Assembly: GCA_905233945.1 (NCBI GenBank)
Contig: CAJOFY010000018.1
Location: 1-64,000, forward strand
Reading direction: 5' to 3'
From: an uncultured bacterium
GTDB taxonomy: Bacteria > UBP6 > UBA1177
DNA: 64,000 nucleotides
Positions 60,304 through 64,000 of this stretch are shown piece by piece (position 1 is the first letter of the stretch; every line of letters begins with the position of its first letter). The position numbers were made by a program, and so were the translations under genes. The notes under the pieces are model-generated. The model searched no databases. It worked only from the letters and a program-made list of their open reading frames with translations, and was not told the DNA's origin.

Positions 60304-62778
60304 ATGAGAAGGTTTTTGATTCCGGTTCTTGTTTTTGTCGCGGTTTTTGCTGTTTCGTGCGGCGGAGACAAAAAAACAAATAACGGCGGCAGCAGCGAAG
60401 AAGCGAAACCAGTTGCAGAGGTTTCGCAGGAGATTACGGCTGAAGAAGGGGGAAAAATCGAGGCCGAAACCAAGGACGAGGCCGTTTCGATCGAGATTCC
60501 GGCAGGAGCTCTTGACGAAGACGTGAAAATCACGATGAAAATTTTCGATGCCAAAGGTTACAAAGGGACGGATGGGCTTGATGTAATCAGCAAAGTAGTC
60601 GAATTCGAGCCGAGCGGCATTGTTTTCAAAAAGCCCGTAATAATCACAATGAAAGCTCTCAAGGATGTAACGAACAAAATAATATCTGCTGCAGTTTACC
60701 GCGAATCGAAAGGGGAATGGAGTTACAGCGAAACCGGTGCAGCGGTAAAAATGACCGGACGCACCGAATCGGGCGACCCGATAATGACAAGCGCTTCGGG
60801 CGACCCCATCATGCTGAACGCATCGGGTGATCCGATAATGACAAGCGCTTCAGGTGATCCCATCATGCTGAGCGCATCGGGCGATCCGATTATGGTTACA
60901 GCTTCGGGAGATCCAATAATGAATTCGGCCTCCGGCGATCCGATAATGATGACGACTGGTCACTTCACATCCTATACATTCGTCGTTGTCAAGCAGGAAA
61001 AAACAGATGATTCCGATGATTCCGACACGGCAGATGAAGAAATCATCGATAATGACGATAGCGACGCTGACACAGAGCCGGTCAAACCGGAAGAAGATAC
61101 TCCTGTAATCAATGATAACGACGAGTCTGAAGATGCCGATGACATTGATGCGGATATTGATGATGATGAAATCGACGACATTGATGATGATATAGATGAT
61201 GACATAAATGATATTGAAGTCGTTGACGATGACGCCGACACAGACACGACGGAACCCGACAGCGACATTCCTGAACCAAGTGACACCGATACCGAACCGG
61301 CAGGACCCGACCCTTGTGCGGACGATCCGTGCGAAGATATCGTCCATTCCGACGGCGTATGCAGTGTTAAAGCGGTTGACGGCGCGAAAACTTATGCCTG
61401 CGGCTGTGTTGCTCCGTATGCATGGGACGGCTCGAAGTGTTCAAGTAGCTGCGCAAGTGATCCGTGTTCGACAGTCCAGCACTCGACCGGAATATGTTAT
61501 CCGAAACCGGATGACGAATACGAATGCGGCTGCGCGGAAAACTACTACTGGGATGGCTCGGCAAAGAAGTGTGACAACCCGTGTCTGGCAGATCCGTGCG
61601 GCAGTGTTCCTCATACAACTGGATGCGTTCCGGAAACGGGAACCGAATATGTCTGCACCTGCGAAGAGCTCTATGCATGGGAGGGCTCGACAAAGAAGTG
61701 CGTAAGCCCGTGCGATTCAAGTCCGTGCGCGGCATTCGAACATGCGACTTCCTGCACGGCGAAGGCATCTGATTTCTATGTCTGCGGCTGCGAGGAAGGC
61801 TTCTACTGGTGGGGAACGGTGAAAGGATGCACCGCTGAACAGCCGGTATTCGGCAGAATCTGCACTTCACAGCTTAAATGCTACGACGAAAACAGAGAAA
61901 TTCCGTGTCCGGCGCCGGGCGAACCTTTTTACGGTCAGGATGCGAACAAGGCGCGTGAAGGTCTGTGCGCTCCTAAGAGTTTCACTATTGTGGATACCGG
62001 AATCGAGGATGAAAAAATCGTTCGCGACAACAATACAAGGCTTGAGTGGATGAAACGTCCCGATAGCGGAAGCTGGAGGTGGAACGATTCCAAGTCACAC
62101 TGCAACGACCTTAGTTACGGCGGTTACGATGACTGGAGAGCACCCACTCCGAAAGAGTTTCTGACTATCGTTGACAACGACAAAAAAAATCCTTCGCTTG
62201 ACATGAACTATTTTGATTATTCAAACGACTATCTATGGACATCCGCCAAACAGGCCAACCCCAACGACACGATGTACTGGGCTGTTGATTTTGATTCCGG
62301 AGAGCTGAAGCGTATTGCGAACACCTCGAATATTTATGTGCGCTGCGTCCGCGGCGATACAATGCCCGAAAGTTCGTTTACGATTCCGGACATCTACGCG
62401 GAAGCCGAAGAAAAGATAGTTTTAGATACGCTGACCGGACTTCAGTGGCAGTATAACGATTTGGCCATCAGCGACATAGACTCTTTCTGGCGTAAAGCTA
62501 TTGAATACTGCGAAAACCTGACTTATGCGGGATTCTCTGACTGGAGACTTCCCAACAAGGAGGAACTCGCGACAATTGCCGATTACGGCAGATACAATCC
62601 GGCATCATCTTTCCCCGACATAGCGAATGTCAATGATCTGCTGACTTCTACCACGATACCTGAAAAGACCTATGCCTCATTCCAGCTTTCTCTGCCGCAC
62701 GGTGTTTTGGAAAGTTCGTGGTGGAAGACTGAGGGATCATCGACAACTTATCATGTCCGCTGCGTCCGTTCGGAATAA
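60304..62778 (+). CDS. Modular lipoprotein paralogue: ZU5-like, GDPIM repeats, EGF-like modules, DUF1566
   Basis: An 824-residue lipoprotein (lipobox AVSC, Cys19), closely related to its upstream neighbour in the first 215 residues (ZU5-like region, then seven SGDPIMxxA repeats at about 157-219). An acidic linker (225-335) is followed by four EGF-like modules with the pattern DPCxxxxHxxGxC...YxCxCxxxYxWDG (337-520). Then come the Cys block with PFYGQDANKA (about 545) and two DUF1566 units (WRAPTPKEF near 612; WRLPNKEELATI near 747). Compared with the neighbour, the C-terminal half has been reshuffled. GGGAGG lies before the ATG. A surface adhesin or binding role is likely but unproven. Confidence 0.85.
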   Translation: MRRFLIPVLVFVAVFAVSCGGDKKTNNGGSSEEAKPVAEVSQEITAEEGGKIEAETKDEAVSIEIPAGALDEDVKITMKIFDAKGYKGTDGLDVISKVVEFEPSGIVFKKPVIITMKALKDVTNKIISAAVYRESKGEWSYSETGAAVKMTGRTESGDPIMTSASGDPIMLNASGDPIMTSASGDPIMLSASGDPIMVTASGDPIMNSASGDPIMMTTGHFTSYTFVVVKQEKTDDSDDSDTADEEIIDNDDSDADTEPVKPEEDTPVINDNDESEDADDIDADIDDDEIDDIDDDIDDDINDIEVVDDDADTDTTEPDSDIPEPSDTDTEPAGPDPCADDPCEDIVHSDGVCSVKAVDGAKTYACGCVAPYAWDGSKCSSSCASDPCSTVQHSTGICYPKPDDEYECGCAENYYWDGSAKKCDNPCLADPCGSVPHTTGCVPETGTEYVCTCEELYAWEGSTKKCVSPCDSSPCAAFEHATSCTAKASDFYVCGCEEGFYWWGTVKGCTAEQPVFGRICTSQLKCYDENREIPCPAPGEPFYGQDANKAREGLCAPKSFTIVDTGIEDEKIVRDNNTRLEWMKRPDSGSWRWNDSKSHCNDLSYGGYDDWRAPTPKEFLTIVDNDKKNPSLDMNYFDYSNDYLWTSAKQANPNDTMYWAVDFDSGELKRIANTSNIYVRCVRGDTMPESSFTIPDIYAEAEEKIVLDTLTGLQWQYNDLAISDIDSFWRKAIEYCENLTYAGFSDWRLPNKEELATIADYGRYNPASSFPDIANVNDLLTSTTIPEKTYASFQLSLPHGVLESSWWKTEGSSTTYHVRCVRSE
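60772..60960 (+). repeat. Seven 27-bp units encoding SGDPIMxxA (paralogue)
   Basis: Same number of units and nearly the same variable residues, in the same order, as 56837-57025. Confidence 0.9.
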
Positions 62779-62835
62779 CCTTGCCTTTTTCCCTGTTACC
62801 CGTAACATTGCGCGTATTTGTTTTTTAGGGTCGGA

Positions 62836-62904
62836 ATGAAGAAAATTTTCATTGTTTTTGTGCTGATTCTAATCAGAATGTGTGAGAAATTTGCGGTGGA
62901 ATAA
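62836..62904 (+). CDS. Possible 22-residue mini-ORF with signal-peptide-like start
   Basis: ATG at 62836 gives MKKIFIVFVLILIRMCEKF and stops at 62904. The start looks like a lipoprotein signal peptide, so it may be the stub of a decayed paralogue rather than a working gene. The ribosome-binding site is weak. The rest of the 62779-62967 gap shows nothing clear. Confidence 0.25.
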   Translation: MKKIFIVFVLILIRMCEKFAVE

Positions 62905-62967
62905 TTGAAAAATAATCATAAAACAAATTGAATTTATATTGAAAAAAACGAGGGATTTAAGGGATTT

Positions 62968-64000
62968 ATGAAAAGAATCTTGCTATGTTTTTCGGGATTT
63001 TGTTTGTTGTTTCTGCTTGAAGGCTGCAGTAAAAAAGAATCAATCTACGATTCTTTTTCAGATGATGAGGAAAATGTAACAAAATGCGGCACTTTGGATG
63101 CTGAATGCTGTCAGAACCGGATCTGTCACAACGGACTGGTCTGCGACATAAAGCTCAATATCTGCAAGGAAAAAGTCGGAGAAAGCGATACCGACGATGA
63201 TATTCCGGAACAGGATTTTCCAGACGAGGATTTTTTTGAAGAAGATTCGGAACGGGAGGACTCCGGCGGCGACGACAACGATTTTGTTGAAGATGAGCCG
63301 GAAGATGACGATTCCGGTGATGACGATCATATTCAAACTCCATGTGAACCTAATCCCTGCGTGTGGGTTGCAAATTCTACGGGGATATGCGCATTGGAAG
63401 AAAACGACGGATATTTTTGTAAATGTCAAACAAACTATACATGGAATCCGTCAACTTTAAAATGCGAAGCCGACACAAGAAGCGCGGAATGTCCGCCGAA
63501 GCCGGAAAACACAGTTTGGAGCGATTCCGAAGCAGGCGGCTTATTCTCGCAGACATGGAGTTCTTCAGGCTGGAAACCTGAAATTTCTGCTTCAACTTAC
63601 AGCGAATCGGCTGAAATCTGCGCATTTAAATGTGTTTCTGAAGATTATAAATGGAACGGTTCCGAGTGCATAAACTTGTGCATGCCGGAAAATCCCTGTA
63701 CCGGATTTGCAAATTCAACGGGAAACTGCACAACAATCAGTCCGACGGAATATTTATGCGAATGCAGCAGCGGATATTTCTGGTGGGGAGCTGAGACAGG
63801 CTGCACAAAAAATCTTAATCTCGGCAGAATATGCACAGCTCTCGACAAATGTTACAATAATTTAGCTCAAATAGAGTGTCAGAATCCAGGCGGAGATTTT
63901 TTCGGGCAGGATGTGCAGTATGCGGCTTCAGGCAGCTGTACTCCGCAGGATTTTTCGATTGTCGAGACTGAAATTGAAAATGAAAAAATCATTCTTGACA
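62968..64000 (+). CDS. Third modular surface lipoprotein, 3' end beyond the window
   Basis: An open frame from the ATG at 62968 to the window edge (344 codons, no stop). The lipobox is LEGC (Cys20). It lacks the ZU5 and GDPIM parts of its neighbours: a Cys-rich module (CGTLDAECCQNRICHNGLVC) and an acidic linker (about 75-130) lead to an EGF-like module (EPNPCVWVANSTGICALEEN), a QTWSSSGWKPE module, another EGF-like module (ENPCTGFANSTGNCTTI), and the Cys block with DFFGQDVQYAASGSC. The sequence ends where a DUF1566 domain begins in the other two proteins, so one is expected just outside. Confidence 0.85.
   Translation, partial: MKRILLCFSGFCLLFLLEGCSKKESIYDSFSDDEENVTKCGTLDAECCQNRICHNGLVCDIKLNICKEKVGESDTDDDIPEQDFPDEDFFEEDSEREDSGGDDNDFVEDEPEDDDSGDDDHIQTPCEPNPCVWVANSTGICALEENDGYFCKCQTNYTWNPSTLKCEADTRSAECPPKPENTVWSDSEAGGLFSQTWSSSGWKPEISASTYSESAEICAFKCVSEDYKWNGSECINLCMPENPCTGFANSTGNCTTISPTEYLCECSSGYFWWGAETGCTKNLNLGRICTALDKCYNNLAQIECQNPGGDFFGQDVQYAASGSCTPQDFSIVETEIENEKIILD

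Overview
The window looks like the chromosome of a diderm (Gram-negative), probably anaerobic and fermentative bacterium. Envelope evidence is strong: a Tol-Pal operon, RseP, an Mla-type lipid transport operon, a Wzx-like flippase, and about a dozen lipoproteins with clear lipoboxes. A phosphotransbutyrylase/butyrate kinase pair suggests acid fermentation. Several secreted proteins combine Asp/Thr/Glu-rich linkers, Cys-rich modules and DUF1566 (Lcl_C) domains. I associate that style with deltaproteobacteria- or Myxococcota-related environmental genomes, but I cannot place the organism more precisely from sequence alone. There is no phage, integrase, transposase, CRISPR array or rRNA.

Layout. 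1-4716: an LpoA-like periplasmic protein, trmD, a second SPOUT RNA methyltransferase, rplS and an unknown secreted protein. 4713-10091: flippase, YihY membrane protein, a DUF1566 lipoprotein and a secreted repeat protein. 10107-15639: an apparent GH13 glycosidase / cysteine desulfidase fusion, a YqeY-like protein and a class II Fic enzyme. 15640-21520: intergenic repeats, rpsU, YitT, mlaE-mlaF-MCE and a spore-photoproduct-lyase-like radical SAM gene. 21638-28142: a large acidic lipoprotein, then DUF1538 transporter / PII-like protein / LRR lipoprotein. 28225-35045: rpoN-ptsN-purL-fmt-membrane protein. 35193-36874: three small unknown genes. 36960-37130: tRNA-Val and tRNA-Asp. 37234-39501: a broken ptb, a DUF493-like gene and buk. 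39708-44915: lipid kinase, PP2C phosphatase, two thioredoxin-fold lipoproteins, an outer-membrane protein and a lipoprotein. 45122-50814: rseP-tolQ-tolR-tolA-tolB-pal. 50964-56348: lipoprotein, Ser/Thr kinase, PhoH, metallophosphoesterase, lipB. 56390-64000: three paralogous modular surface lipoproteins, the last cut by the window edge.

The most unusual content is: (i) the 56-64 kb lipoprotein locus, whose first two members share a 7-copy nonapeptide (SGDPIMxxA) solenoid-like repeat and whose members share an undescribed FYGQD module before DUF1566; (ii) a tandem three-unit PII-like protein overlapping a duplicated DUF1538 membrane protein; (iii) an in-frame glycosidase/desulfidase fusion that keeps an internal ribosome-binding site; (iv) a 21-bp direct repeat bracketing a secreted-protein gene; (v) two dispersed copies of a palindrome-bounded intergenic element and an array of six consecutive hairpins. 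Most promoters I could read share a 16-bp spacer between TTGAnn and TAnnnT boxes.

All calls were made by reading the sequence and translations. No homology search, structure prediction or statistics were run.
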